From Clostridium aquiflavi (GTDB taxonomy: Bacteria; Bacillota; Clostridia; Clostridiales; Clostridiaceae), in the NCBI RefSeq assembly GCF_031344075.1, contig NZ_JAVJAN010000021.1, positions 1 to 64,000 on the forward strand: DNA of 64,000 nucleotides, read 5' to 3'. Positions 1 through 8,700 of this stretch are shown here, in pieces (position 1 is the stretch's first letter; every line of letters starts with the position of its first letter). The notes beneath the pieces were generated by a model, which saw only the letters and a program-made list of their open reading frames with translations, was not told where the DNA came from and made no database searches. The position numbers and the translations under genes were made by a program.

Positions 1-21
1 CTAAAGAATAAAAAATAATCA

Positions 22-117
22 TATGCCGCACCATTATTCCTGCACTGCGTTTGGAAAGGGCGCATGGCTAAAAAAATCGACGGTTCCAAAGTCGCCTTAG
101 CGATTTTGTTCTTGTAA
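22..117 (+). other. GC-richer block with a possible 17-residue micro-ORF
   Basis: This stretch is visibly richer in G and C than anything within several kilobases. It holds an ORF at 64-117 (MAKKIDGSKVALAILFL) preceded by GGAAAGG at ribosome-site distance. A second frame reads MPHHYSCTAFGKGA... across the same bases. The block could be the tail of a repeat, or a structured RNA or leader lying mostly outside the window. No function can be given, and the composition contrast is the only solid observation. Confidence 0.25.
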
Positions 118-212
118 ATAAAGTATAGAGTTACTTAATAGTAAATATTATTCATATAAATACATTATATTTACATAAATGTTATAATAAACATTAAAGA
201 GGAGTGATAATA

Positions 213-374
213 TTGGAGACAAATTATATGGTTATTATAAGTACAGTTGCAAATATTTTATTAATAATAGGAATTTCAATAGTAGTGGTTAAAGGTATTA
301 AAAAAATAAAGAACTTTGTTAATAAAGTTGAAAAACTAGATAAGAAAATGGATGAGGTTTTAAAGAAATTATAA
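213..374 (+). CDS. Small membrane protein with basic coiled-coil tail (53 aa)
   Basis: An ORF starting with TTG, preceded by AAAGAGGAGTGA. Residues 5-25 form one hydrophobic helix (VIISTVANILLIIGISIVVV). The remainder is a lysine-rich amphipathic helix with a heptad-like pattern, ending KKMDEVLKKL. The layout (one N-terminal membrane helix, cytoplasmic charged helix) is common among small clostridial membrane proteins of unknown role. I do not recognise a family. It is followed about 70 bp downstream by a second tiny membrane ORF, and the two share the terminator at 603-638, so they may be co-transcribed. Confidence 0.5.
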   Translation: METNYMVIISTVANILLIIGISIVVVKGIKKIKNFVNKVEKLDKKMDEVLKKL

Positions 375-445
375 AAAATATTATGTTAAGTTATTATCAA
401 AAAATATCTTAACATTTAATAATATTACTTATTAGGGGGATATTT

Positions 446-580
446 ATGGAGAATATGAGTATTATGAGTGGAGCTATAGCATTTGGTATAATTCCAAAGT
501 TAATTTTATGGGTAATGGAAGTTTATGCATTATTTTTAGGGATTAAAGCACTTAAGATTTATATTGATAAGAATTCTTAG
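446..580 (+). CDS. Small hydrophobic protein (44 aa)
   Basis: ATG start behind TTAGGGGGATATTT, a good ribosome site. The peptide begins MENMSIMSGAIAFGIIP and continues with an aromatic hydrophobic helix (LILWVMEVYALFLGIKAL), ending in a short charged tail YIDKNS. It probably spans or lies in the membrane once. It sits between the 53-aa membrane ORF and a rho-independent terminator, which supports real expression. Family and function are not recognised. Confidence 0.5.
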   Translation: MENMSIMSGAIAFGIIPKLILWVMEVYALFLGIKALKIYIDKNS

Positions 581-602
581 AAATAATTCAATATTATATA
601 AC

Positions 603-638
603 AAAAGAGTTAGCAAAAATTTGTCTAACTCTTTTTTA
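603..638 (+). terminator. Rho-independent terminator
   Basis: Inverted repeat AAGAGTTAG / CTAACTCTT with a short loop followed by six T. It ends the unit of the two small membrane ORFs. From 641 to 880 I see no gene, only AT-rich DNA upstream of the sigma-54 activator. Confidence 0.75.
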
Positions 639-880
639 ATTAAATTAAGATATTTTATAACAACTAAAATAACTATTCTAAATGTCACTCCATGAAAAAA
701 GGAATACTTTCTGCAAAGAAGTAATTAAAAATTTTAATAAAGTCTTTTTGTTTTTGTGGATGAAGTCCCAAAAAATATTATATTGCTTTCTTAAGTAGTA
801 GTTCATAAATAAATTAAGTATAATAATAGCATGTAATGTTATTTTAAAAATAGTTATATGAGTATTGGAGAAATATATAT

Positions 881-2821
881 ATGGAAAATTACATGAACTT
901 TATTAATAATGCATGGAAAAAATTTATTGCTACTGGAGAAGTAGATAGTAAAGTTAGAAGTGAAATAGCGGAATCATGGATAAGGTGTAGGAAATATGGT
1001 GTTGATCCTAACAATGGTAAGGGAAATGTTAAACATCCAGAGATAGATAAATTAATAAAAAGTAATATTGAACTTATTTCAGTAGCTCGACCTATTATGG
1101 AAAGTATTTATAGTATGGTTTCTGGATCGGGTTTTGCTTTATTTTTGTCAGATAAAGATGGCTATTTATTAGAGATAATAGGCGATCAAGATATAATGGA
1201 GAGGGTTAATGAATTAAACTTTTTAAAAGGAGAATTATGGACAGAAAATATAGTTGGAACTAATGCTATAGGAACAGCACTATATCTTAATAAGCCAGTT
1301 CAAACAATAGGTGCAGAACATTATGGAATAAATCAACATTCATGGACTTGTTCAGCATCACCAATTCATGATGAAGACGGAAATTTAATAGGGTGTATAA
1401 ATATGTCTGGAAATTATTATAATGCTCATTCTCATACTATGGGAATAGTAACAGCTGCAGCTCAGTCAATTCAAAAACAAATGGCTTTAACTATTTCATA
1501 TAAATTATTAAATGTAACTTTTGATTCTATATCTGAAGGTATGATAGTTATTAATGAAAATATGAAAGTGAAAAGGGTAAATGGAAGAGCATTAGATATA
1601 TTAAATATATCATTAGAAGAAGCTATGAAAATGAACATTGATAAATTTTTAAATGGGGTACATTTTCATAAATTACTTAAGGAACAGAATAAATCTTTAA
1701 ATAATATAGAATGGGATTTTCATATTAATGATAGCGTAGTTAAGTGTGTTATAAATGTAGTGCCATTAAATATAAGTGGTAAGAATAATGGGATGGTAAT
1801 AACTTTTACAGAAGTTAAAAGGGTACATAAATTAGTAAATAAATTTGTAGGATACAAAGCTCAATATAAATTTGATGATATTATGACAACAAATAAAGAT
1901 ATGAAAAAGATGATAGCTTTTGCAAAAAAAGCTGCTGTAAGTGATTGTAATATATTAATTCAAGGAGAAAGTGGAACTGGAAAAGAATTAATAGCACAAT
2001 CAATACATAATTATAGTGAGCGAGATAAAGGACCATTTGTTGCTGTAAACTGTGCATCAATTCCGAGAGAATTAGTTGAAAGTGAATTATTTGGATATGA
2101 AAAAGGTGCTTTTACAGGAGCTTCAAAAGAGGGACACCCAGGAAAATTTGAATTGGCAGATGGAGGAACAATATTTTTAGATGAAATAGGGGAACTTCCG
2201 TTAGATACTCAGAGTAAGCTTCTTAGAGTTTTAGATAATGGAAAGATTATAAGGGTTGGAGGAAATTATGAAAAGCAACTAAATGTGAGAGTTATTGGTG
2301 CTACAAATAGAATATTAAAAAATGAAATAAATAAACAAAATTTTAGAGAAGATTTATATTATAGATTAAGTGTAATGGAGATAAAAACTATTCCTTTAAG
2401 AGATAGAATAGATGATATAAATGTACTTATAAATTATTTTATAGAAAAACTAAATTTAAAAAATAAAGATAAGATTACAAAAATAAATGATTACTATGTA
2501 GATGAATTAAAAAAGTATAATTGGCCAGGAAACATAAGAGAACTCAGAAATGTAGTAGAGAGAGACTATTATCTAAGTGATGATGAACTTATAAGTATAA
2601 ATAATATGAATTATGTAGAGGCAAATAAGAACTTAGAAGAGGAAAAATTTACAGAAGAAGATATAAAAATACTACCTCTTGATTACTTAGAGAGGAATGC
2701 TATAAAGGATGCTATAAAAAAATGCAATGGAAATATTCAAATGGCATCAAAGTTACTGAATATAGGAAGAGCTACATTATATAGAAAGATTAAAAAGTAT
2801 GACATAAGTGTATCAAAATGA
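881..2821 (+). CDS. Sigma-54-dependent activator, AcoR type (646 aa)
   Basis: Bacterial enhancer-binding protein that activates RNA polymerase containing sigma-54. The N-terminal part (about 60-200) is a GAF-like sensor containing WTCSASPI, a motif typical of AcoR-type activators. A PAS-like segment follows (about 210-310). The AAA+ domain has Walker A GESGTGKE near residue 362, the sigma-54-contacting GAFTGA loop near 409, and Walker B GGTIFLDEIGELP. A Fis-type helix-turn-helix closes the protein (NIQMASKLLNIGRATLYRKIKKY). Length and order fit the AcoR/AcxR family. The gene sits just upstream of a -24/-12 promoter and enhancer repeats, so its target is very probably the bdh-nfnAB operon. The inducer (acetoin, a diol or a redox cue) is inference. 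Confidence 0.93.
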   Translation: MENYMNFINNAWKKFIATGEVDSKVRSEIAESWIRCRKYGVDPNNGKGNVKHPEIDKLIKSNIELISVARPIMESIYSMVSGSGFALFLSDKDGYLLEIIGDQDIMERVNELNFLKGELWTENIVGTNAIGTALYLNKPVQTIGAEHYGINQHSWTCSASPIHDEDGNLIGCINMSGNYYNAHSHTMGIVTAAAQSIQKQMALTISYKLLNVTFDSISEGMIVINENMKVKRVNGRALDILNISLEEAMKMNIDKFLNGVHFHKLLKEQNKSLNNIEWDFHINDSVVKCVINVVPLNISGKNNGMVITFTEVKRVHKLVNKFVGYKAQYKFDDIMTTNKDMKKMIAFAKKAAVSDCNILIQGESGTGKELIAQSIHNYSERDKGPFVAVNCASIPRELVESELFGYEKGAFTGASKEGHPGKFELADGGTIFLDEIGELPLDTQSKLLRVLDNGKIIRVGGNYEKQLNVRVIGATNRILKNEINKQNFREDLYYRLSVMEIKTIPLRDRIDDINVLINYFIEKLNLKNKDKITKINDYYVDELKKYNWPGNIRELRNVVERDYYLSDDELISINNMNYVEANKNLEEEKFTEEDIKILPLDYLERNAIKDAIKKCNGNIQMASKLLNIGRATLYRKIKKYDISVSK

Positions 2822-2877
2822 GAATGAAAAGAGTAAGTGTATCAAAATGATAAAAATAAATGTATCATATTGATACA
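2809..2877. promoter_or_regulatory. Three enhancer-like binding sites for the sigma-54 activator
   Basis: Three copies of one motif lie at 2809, 2838 and 2861. The third, TGTATCATATTGATACA, is a perfect palindrome. The second (TGTATCAAAATGATAAA) and first (TGTATCAAAATGAG) keep the left half and lose part of the right. They start 29 and 23 bp apart and lie about 120-190 bp upstream of the -24/-12 promoter, the usual place for an upstream activating sequence. The first copy overlaps the last codons and the stop of the activator gene. Confidence 0.75.
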
Positions 2878-2888
2878 TTTATTTTTAT
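2854..2888 (+). terminator. Hairpin terminator of the activator gene, overlapping the third enhancer site
   Basis: The third palindrome is extended outward to arms AAATAAATGTATCA / TGATACATTTATTT with a 3-nt loop, then a T-rich run. As RNA it would form a 14-bp stem followed by U residues, so one sequence can serve both as operator DNA and as transcription terminator. Confidence 0.55.
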
Positions 2889-2997
2889 ATATAGATATAA
2901 TTAAAGTTAATTTTAATATTTTATAAATAAGCTATATAGTTGTAAATACAGAGGTTTTCAATAAATAACTTTATAATTTAATAATTATGTTAAGAAT

Positions 2998-3014
2998 TTG
3001 GCATGGATATTGCT
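2998..3014 (+). promoter_or_regulatory. Sigma-54 (-24/-12) promoter of the bdh-nfnAB operon
   Basis: TTGGCATGGATATTGCT matches the sigma-54 consensus TTGGCAY-N5-TTGCW. The invariant GG (3000-3001) and GC (3012-3013) are separated by exactly 10 bases. It lies about 60 bp upstream of the bdh start codon and downstream of the enhancer repeats. Confidence 0.88.
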
Positions 3015-3075
3015 ATGTAAATATGTATGTTAATTAATTAACAATATATTTAGATATTTAGGGAGGAATTTTAAT

Positions 3076-4149
3076 ATGAAAGCAGCATTATGGTATGCAA
3101 AGAAAGATGTTAGAGTAGAAGAAATTGAAGAGCCAAAGGTTACAAGCAATGGTGTGAAAATAAAAGTAAAATGGTGTGGGATATGTGGATCAGACTTACA
3201 TGAATATTTAGGAGGACCTATATTTATTCCAGTAGGACAGCCTCATCCATTAAGTGGAACAACTGCACCAGTAGTTTTAGGTCATGAATTTTCAGGTGAT
3301 ATTGTAGAAGTTGGCGAAAATGTAACAAAGTTTAAAGTTGGAGATAGAGTAATTGTTGAACCTATAGTTGCATGTGGAAAATGTCCAGCATGTTTAGAAG
3401 GAAAATATAATTTATGTTCATCTTTAGGATTCCATGGACTTTGCGGAAGTGGTGGAGGACTTGCAGAATATACAGTTTTCCCAGAAGAATTTATACATAA
3501 GATACCGGATGAAATGTCTTATGAACAAGCAGCTTTAGTTGAACCAATGGCAGTAGCACTACATTCAATTAGAGTAGGAAACTTTAAAATTGGAGATACA
3601 GCATTAGTATTAGGCTCTGGTCCTATAGGATTAGCAACTATAGAATGTTTAAAAGCGGCAGGTGCAAAATTAGTAGTAGTATTACAAAGAAAATCTATAA
3701 GACAAGAATATGCTAAAAGAGCAGGAGCAGATGTTGTTCTAGATCCTAATGAAGTTGATATAGCAGAAGAAGTTAAAAAGCTTACAAATGGATTAGGCGT
3801 AGATGTAGCCTTTGAAACTACAGGAGCTCAAATAGGTTTTGACACAGGTATTAATAGCTTAAAATTCGAAGGAACTATGGTTATAACAAGTATATGGGAA
3901 AATGGCGTTACATTTAATCCTAATGCTTTAGTATTTACAGAAAAGAAGATAGTTGGAACATTAGCATATAGACATGAATTCCCAGCAACTATGGCTCAAA
4001 TGAATGATGGTAGAATAAAAGCAGAAGGATATGTAACTAAGAGAATACACTTAGATGACATAGTAGAAGAAGGATTTGGAGCATTAACAGGTCCAGAAAA
4101 GAAGAAACACGTTAAGATATTAGTAACACCAGATAAAGGTCTTTTATAA
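3076..4149 (+). CDS. bdh: Zinc-dependent (R,R)-2,3-butanediol dehydrogenase
   Basis: Medium-chain zinc alcohol dehydrogenase (357 aa), interconverting acetoin and 2,3-butanediol with NAD(P)H; cytoplasmic. Visible are the catalytic zinc segment CGICGSDLHEY, GHEFSG, the four structural-zinc cysteines in CGKCPACLEGKYNLC, and the Rossmann motif GSGPIGLATIE. The long insertion around GGPIFIPVGQPHPLSG is characteristic of the butanediol dehydrogenase branch rather than simple alcohol dehydrogenases. The start has TAGGGAGGAATTTTAAT upstream. It is the first gene behind the sigma-54 promoter and is followed 20 bp later by nfnA. The NADPH link of the downstream pair suggests, but does not prove, an NADPH preference. 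A related secondary alcohol or sorbitol dehydrogenase is the main alternative. Confidence 0.88.
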   Translation: MKAALWYAKKDVRVEEIEEPKVTSNGVKIKVKWCGICGSDLHEYLGGPIFIPVGQPHPLSGTTAPVVLGHEFSGDIVEVGENVTKFKVGDRVIVEPIVACGKCPACLEGKYNLCSSLGFHGLCGSGGGLAEYTVFPEEFIHKIPDEMSYEQAALVEPMAVALHSIRVGNFKIGDTALVLGSGPIGLATIECLKAAGAKLVVVLQRKSIRQEYAKRAGADVVLDPNEVDIAEEVKKLTNGLGVDVAFETTGAQIGFDTGINSLKFEGTMVITSIWENGVTFNPNALVFTEKKIVGTLAYRHEFPATMAQMNDGRIKAEGYVTKRIHLDDIVEEGFGALTGPEKKKHVKILVTPDKGLL

Positions 4150-4169
4150 AAGAATCAGGGGGAACATAA

Positions 4170-5057
4170 ATGTACAAGATAGTTAGTAAAAGAGAGCTTA
4201 CAAATAATATATTTTTAATGGATATAGAAGCTCCAAGAGTAGCAAAATCAGCTGAGCCAGGTCAATTTATTATTATTAAGAATGATGAAAAAGGTGAAAG
4301 AGTACCTTTAACTATTGCAGGTTATAATAGAGAAGAAGGAACTGTAAGTATAGTATTTCAAACAGTTGGTAAAAGCACACAAGAGCTAGCTCAATATGAA
4401 GTTGGTTCTTATGTAGCAGACTTTGTTGGACCATTAGGACAGCCAAGTGAATTTATTCATGAAGATTTAGAAAGCTTAAAAAAGAAAAAGCTAATATTCA
4501 TTGCTGGGGGAGTAGGAGCTGCACCTGTTTATCCTCAAGTTAAATGGATGCATGATAATGGAATAGATGTAGATGTTATTGTTGGATCTAGAACAAAAAA
4601 TTTATTAATATTAGAAGAAGAAATGAAAGCAGTAGCTGGAACTCTTTATGTAGCAACTGATGATGGAAGCTATGGATTTAATGGAAGAGTTACTGATTGC
4701 TTACAAGGTCTAGTTAACGAAGGAAATGAGTATGACCATGCAGTTGTTATAGGCCCTATGATAATGATGAAATTTATGGCAGACTTAACTAAAAAATTAG
4801 ATATACCAACTACAGTAAGCTTAAATCCTATAATGGTAGATGGAACAGGAATGTGCGGAGCTTGTAGAGTAACTGTTGGTGGTGAAATTAAATTTGCTTG
4901 TGTTGATGGACCAGAATTTAATGGTCACTTAATAAATTACGATGAATCTATGAGGAGACAAGCTATGTATAAAACAGAAGAAGGTAAAGCTAAACTAGCA
5001 TTAGAAGAAGGTAATACTCATAGTCATGGTGGCTGTGGTTGCAGAGGTGATAAGTAA
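4170..5057 (+). CDS. nfnA: NfnA: NADH-dependent reduced ferredoxin:NADP+ oxidoreductase, small subunit
   Basis: FAD- and [2Fe-2S]-containing subunit (295 aa) of the flavin-bifurcating complex that moves electrons between reduced ferredoxin, NADH and NADP+. The ferredoxin-reductase fold is seen as the N-terminal beta-barrel with RVPLTIAGY, the nucleotide-binding GGVGAAPVYPQ, and C-terminal cluster ligands in GTGMCGACRVTVGG and FACVDGP. The tail is rich in His/Gly/Cys (HSHGGCGCRGDK). The protein is similar to sulfide dehydrogenase and dihydroorotate dehydrogenase electron-transfer subunits; the adjacent NfnB settles the call. Ribosome site CAGGGGGAA; only 2 bp separate its stop from nfnB. Confidence 0.88.
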   Translation: MYKIVSKRELTNNIFLMDIEAPRVAKSAEPGQFIIIKNDEKGERVPLTIAGYNREEGTVSIVFQTVGKSTQELAQYEVGSYVADFVGPLGQPSEFIHEDLESLKKKKLIFIAGGVGAAPVYPQVKWMHDNGIDVDVIVGSRTKNLLILEEEMKAVAGTLYVATDDGSYGFNGRVTDCLQGLVNEGNEYDHAVVIGPMIMMKFMADLTKKLDIPTTVSLNPIMVDGTGMCGACRVTVGGEIKFACVDGPEFNGHLINYDESMRRQAMYKTEEGKAKLALEEGNTHSHGGCGCRGDK

Positions 5058-5059
5058 TA

Positions 5060-6451
5060 ATGGATATGAAAGAGAGAATGGTAAGAGTACCTGTAAGAGA
5101 ACAAAATCCAAAAGTTAGAGCAACAAATTTTGAAGAAGTCTGTTTAGGATACAATGAAGAAGAAGCGATTAAAGAAGCCTCAAGATGTTTAAATTGTAAA
5201 AATCCTAAATGTGTAGAAGGCTGTCCAGTATCTATTAATATTCCAGGATTTATTTCACATGTTAAAGAAGGTAACTTTGAAGAAGCAGCAAAAGAAGTTT
5301 CAAAGTATAGTGCACTACCAGCAGTATGCGGTAGAGTATGTCCTCAAGAAAGCCAATGTGAAGGAAAATGCGTTTTAGGAATAAAAGGTGATTCAGTATC
5401 AATTGGTAAGCTTGAAAGATTTACAGCCGATTGGGCAAGTACCAATGATGTAGATTTAAGTGAAACAGCATCTAAAAATGGAATAAAGGTAGCTGTTATA
5501 GGAAGTGGTCCATCAGGACTAACTTGTGCAGGAGACTTAGCTAAAAACGGATATGATGTTACTATATTTGAAGCACTTCATAAAGCTGGTGGAGTTTTAG
5601 AATATGGTATACCAGAATTCAGACTTCCAAAAGAAAAAGTAGTTAAAAATGAAGTTGATAATATAAGAAAACTTGGCGTTAAGATTGAAACTAATGTTAT
5701 TGTAGGTAGAACAATAACAATTGATGAACTTTTTGAAGAAGAAGGTTTCAAAGCAGTATTTATAGGTTCAGGAGCAGGTCTTCCTAAATTCATGGGAATA
5801 GAAGGAGAAAATGCAAATGGAGTATGTTCTGCAAATGAGTTCTTAACAAGAGTAAACTTAATGAAAGCAGCAGTTGATGGATATGATACACCTGTTAGAG
5901 CTGGTAAAAAAGTTGCTATAGTTGGTGGCGGAAATGTTGCTATGGATGCTGCAAGAACTGCATTAAGACTTGGAGCAGAAAGTCATATAGTATACAGAAG
6001 AGGTGAATCAGAACTTCCAGCAAGAGTTGAAGAAGTTCATCATGCTAAAGAAGAAGGTGTAATCTTTGATGTTTTAACTAATCCAAAAGAAATATTAGTA
6101 GATGAAAATGGATGGGTTAAAGGAATGAAATGCATTAAAATGGAACTTGGAGAGCCAGATGAATCTGGAAGAAGAAGTCCAGTTGAAATTGCAGGATCAG
6201 AATTTATTATTGATGTGGATACTGTAATAATGTCACTTGGAACATCACCAAATCCATTAATATCTTCAACAACTCAAGGATTAGAAATAAATAAGAGAAG
6301 ATGTATAATTGCTGAAGATGAAACTGGATTAACGTCAAAAGAAGGTGTTTATGCTGGTGGAGATGCAGTAACTGGTGCTGCAACAGTAATTCTTGCTATG
6401 GGAGCAGGAAAAAAAGCAGCTCAAGCAATTGATGAATACTTAACTAAATAA
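5060..6451 (+). CDS. nfnB: NfnB: NADPH-dependent subunit, GltD-like
   Basis: Large subunit (463 aa) of the Nfn complex; binds bifurcating FAD, NADP(H) and two [4Fe-4S] clusters. The N-terminal cluster segments CLNCKNPKCVEGCP and CGRVCPQESQCEGKC are followed by the FAD Rossmann motif GSGPSGLTCAGDLA, an NADP-binding motif GGGNVAMDAARTA and the C-terminal GGDAVTGAATVILAMGAG. This is the length of stand-alone NfnB; no glutamate synthase large subunit is nearby, which argues against GltD. With nfnA and bdh it forms a tight operon that ends in the terminator at 6482-6521. Its presence here implies that NADPH supply is induced together with butanediol formation. Confidence 0.88.
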   Translation: MDMKERMVRVPVREQNPKVRATNFEEVCLGYNEEEAIKEASRCLNCKNPKCVEGCPVSINIPGFISHVKEGNFEEAAKEVSKYSALPAVCGRVCPQESQCEGKCVLGIKGDSVSIGKLERFTADWASTNDVDLSETASKNGIKVAVIGSGPSGLTCAGDLAKNGYDVTIFEALHKAGGVLEYGIPEFRLPKEKVVKNEVDNIRKLGVKIETNVIVGRTITIDELFEEEGFKAVFIGSGAGLPKFMGIEGENANGVCSANEFLTRVNLMKAAVDGYDTPVRAGKKVAIVGGGNVAMDAARTALRLGAESHIVYRRGESELPARVEEVHHAKEEGVIFDVLTNPKEILVDENGWVKGMKCIKMELGEPDESGRRSPVEIAGSEFIIDVDTVIMSLGTSPNPLISSTTQGLEINKRRCIIAEDETGLTSKEGVYAGGDAVTGAATVILAMGAGKKAAQAIDEYLTK

Positions 6452-6481
6452 TTTAGATATATTGAACGAACGCACGCATTC

Positions 6482-6521
6482 AAAAAGGACATTACTAATA
6501 ATTTTAGTAATGGCCTTTTTT
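6482..6521 (+). terminator. Terminator of the bdh-nfnAB operon
   Basis: Stem CATTACTAA / TTAGTAATG extended by AAAAAGG / CCTTTTT and followed by T-rich DNA. The rest of 6452-6785 is AT-rich with no gene visible. Confidence 0.85.
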
Positions 6522-6785
6522 ATATTTAAATAACTTTAAACATAAATTAACAATTTATTTGTATTTAATATTATATATTTTAAATTATTATTCACAAAAA
6601 AATGCTTTGAAAATTAACAAATATATAAATAAAGAGAGAAAAAACTAGTAAATAAAAGAAAAATATTAATATAATTAAAAACATAGTTTTTTTGTAAATA
6701 ACAATATTAAAGTTTAATAAAAATATAGTCGAAAATTAGATATAGTGTTAAAATTATGAAGATATAACAGTAAGGAGATAAAAAT

Positions 6786-8495
6786 ATGTTAAAAACAATA
6801 AAAAGTAAGTTGATTTTTTTAGTAATTATTTTTGTAATTACAATTGTATTTATGGGAATATATTCAACTAAAACTTTAAATAATGTAAATCAAAAATCAA
6901 CAATTATTTCAAAGGAGTTTATTCCAGCAATAGTATATTCAGAAGAATTGAATACAATGACATCAGATTTTAGATTGCTTGAGTATAGCCATATAGTTGC
7001 AACAACTCCAGAAATTATGGAAGAAAAAGAAAAAGCTATGGAAGAAAAAGAGAAAGAAATACAGAAAAAATTAGACATGTATTCAAAAACTATATATAGA
7101 GAAGAAGATAAAGAATTATTTGATATTGTTAAAGAAGAATGGAACAAATACTTAGGATTACATAATCAAGTTATTGGTTTAAGTAAAGAATTAAAAACAC
7201 AAGAAGCAATGAATATAATGAGTGAAGATTTAAGAGAAGCTTTTAATAAAGCATCATCTTCTTTAATAAAATTAGCAGATCTTAATAAAAAAATGACTGA
7301 AAATGCTAGTTTAGAAGGGGATAAAGAATATAGTACGTCTATTAAAATAAACATAATAATAATAGCAGTATTAAGTGTATTAAGTATAATATTTGGAGTT
7401 ATTATTATTAATGCTATAAGAAAACCACTGAATATGTTAAAAGTAGAGCTAGATTCATTAGCAGAAAGAGGCGGAGATTTAACTAAAGAGATAGAAATAA
7501 ATTCAGAAGATGAAATAAAAGATCTTTCAGTGAGTTTGAACAAATTCATACAAAATTTAAGGAATATTATAAAACAAGTTAATGAAAGTTCTAATAGCAT
7601 AGATGATGTTACAGAAATTATAAAGAATAATGTTACAAAGTTAAATTCAGATATAGAGGAAGTATCAGCAACTACAGAGGAACTTGCTGCAAATATGGAA
7701 GAAACAGCAGCTTCATCTGAAGAAATGTTAGCAACATCGCAGGAAATTGAAGAAGTGGTTAAATCTATTTCTCAAAAATCTCAAGAGGGAGCTATTAAAG
7801 CAGGAGAGATAAGTAATAGAGCAGAAGATACTAAAATAAATGTACAAGCTTCAGAGAAGAAGTCAATTGAATTATTTAAAAGTACAAAATTAGAATTAGA
7901 AGAAGCAATACAAGCATCAAAAGTTGTTGAACAAATAAATGTACTTTCAGAATCAATAATGCAAATAACTTCACAAACTAATCTTCTTGCTTTAAATGCA
8001 GCTATAGAAGCAGCAAGAGCAGGAGAAGCAGGAAAAGGATTTTCAGTTGTTGCTGAAGAGATAAGAAAGCTTGCAGAACAATCAAAAGATACAGTAATAG
8101 AAATTCAAAATATAACAGGAAAAGTAACCAGTGCAGTTAGAAATCTTTCTAGTAGTTCAGATAAATTATTAAGATTTATGTCTATAGATGTTTACAATGA
8201 CTATAAGGAGATGTTAGATGTAGCATGTAAATACAGCGAAGATGCTGAGTTTGTTGACAGTCTTGTAACTGATTTTAGTTCAAGCTCAGAGGAACTTTTA
8301 GCATCTTTACAAGAAGTGATTAAAACAATAGACGGAGTTTCACAAGCTGCAAATGAAGGGGCTGGGGGTACTACAGATATTGCAAGTAGTATTTTACAAG
8401 TTAATGATAAATCTAATAGTGTTTTAGAAAATGCATTAAAATCACAAGAAAATGCTAAAAGGTTAAAAGAAGAAATTTCTAAGTTTAAAATTTAG
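6786..8495 (+). CDS. Methyl-accepting chemotaxis protein
   Basis: Transmembrane chemoreceptor (569 aa). Helix 1 at about residues 7-29, an all-helical four-helix-bundle type extracellular domain with EEKEKAMEEKEKEIQKK, helix 2 near 188-211 (INIIIIAVLSVLSIIFGVII), a HAMP segment, then a cytoplasmic coiled-coil. The signalling tip reads QITSQTNLLALNAAIEAARA GEAGKGFSVVAEEIRKLAEQS, the conserved contact region for CheA/CheW. Ligand is unknown. Start chosen at ATG with AAGGAGATAAAAAT upstream. It stands alone between two terminators, as orphan receptors usually do. A C-terminal receptor fragment occurs separately at 20035-20376. Confidence 0.93.
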   Translation: MLKTIKSKLIFLVIIFVITIVFMGIYSTKTLNNVNQKSTIISKEFIPAIVYSEELNTMTSDFRLLEYSHIVATTPEIMEEKEKAMEEKEKEIQKKLDMYSKTIYREEDKELFDIVKEEWNKYLGLHNQVIGLSKELKTQEAMNIMSEDLREAFNKASSSLIKLADLNKKMTENASLEGDKEYSTSIKINIIIIAVLSVLSIIFGVIIINAIRKPLNMLKVELDSLAERGGDLTKEIEINSEDEIKDLSVSLNKFIQNLRNIIKQVNESSNSIDDVTEIIKNNVTKLNSDIEEVSATTEELAANMEETAASSEEMLATSQEIEEVVKSISQKSQEGAIKAGEISNRAEDTKINVQASEKKSIELFKSTKLELEEAIQASKVVEQINVLSESIMQITSQTNLLALNAAIEAARAGEAGKGFSVVAEEIRKLAEQSKDTVIEIQNITGKVTSAVRNLSSSSDKLLRFMSIDVYNDYKEMLDVACKYSEDAEFVDSLVTDFSSSSEELLASLQEVIKTIDGVSQAANEGAGGTTDIASSILQVNDKSNSVLENALKSQENAKRLKEEISKFKI

Positions 8496-8588
8496 AATAT
8501 GTTTAATTTAAGGTTTTGTTTTAGTAGTATCTTAATATATGAACATTTAAAACATAAAATAATTAAAAAGATAATATAAATTGATGAT

Positions 8589-8629
8589 AGAGGTAGATGT
8601 TATATATTTAGAATAATGTCTGCCTTTGT
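8589..8629 (+). terminator. Hairpin terminator after the chemoreceptor
   Basis: AGGTAGATGTTAT pairs with ATAATGTCTGCCT using several G-U pairs, followed by TTTGTTG. It is weaker than the other hairpins in the window. Confidence 0.5.
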
Positions 8630-8700
8630 TGTATATAAAAACAAGTAAATTATGTTATACTTATATTGTTAAAATTTTAATTGTAGGGTGGAGGAATTTG

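Noticed and set aside
2820..3075. Sigma-A promoter for bdh
   Set aside because: TTGACA/TATAAT-like pairs with correct spacing are not seen, while the -24/-12 element is complete.
7166..7600. Minus-strand frame of 144 codons inside the chemoreceptor gene
   Set aside because: Antisense shadow of a clear gene; no ribosome site and hydrophobic residue use from the reversed coiled-coil codons.
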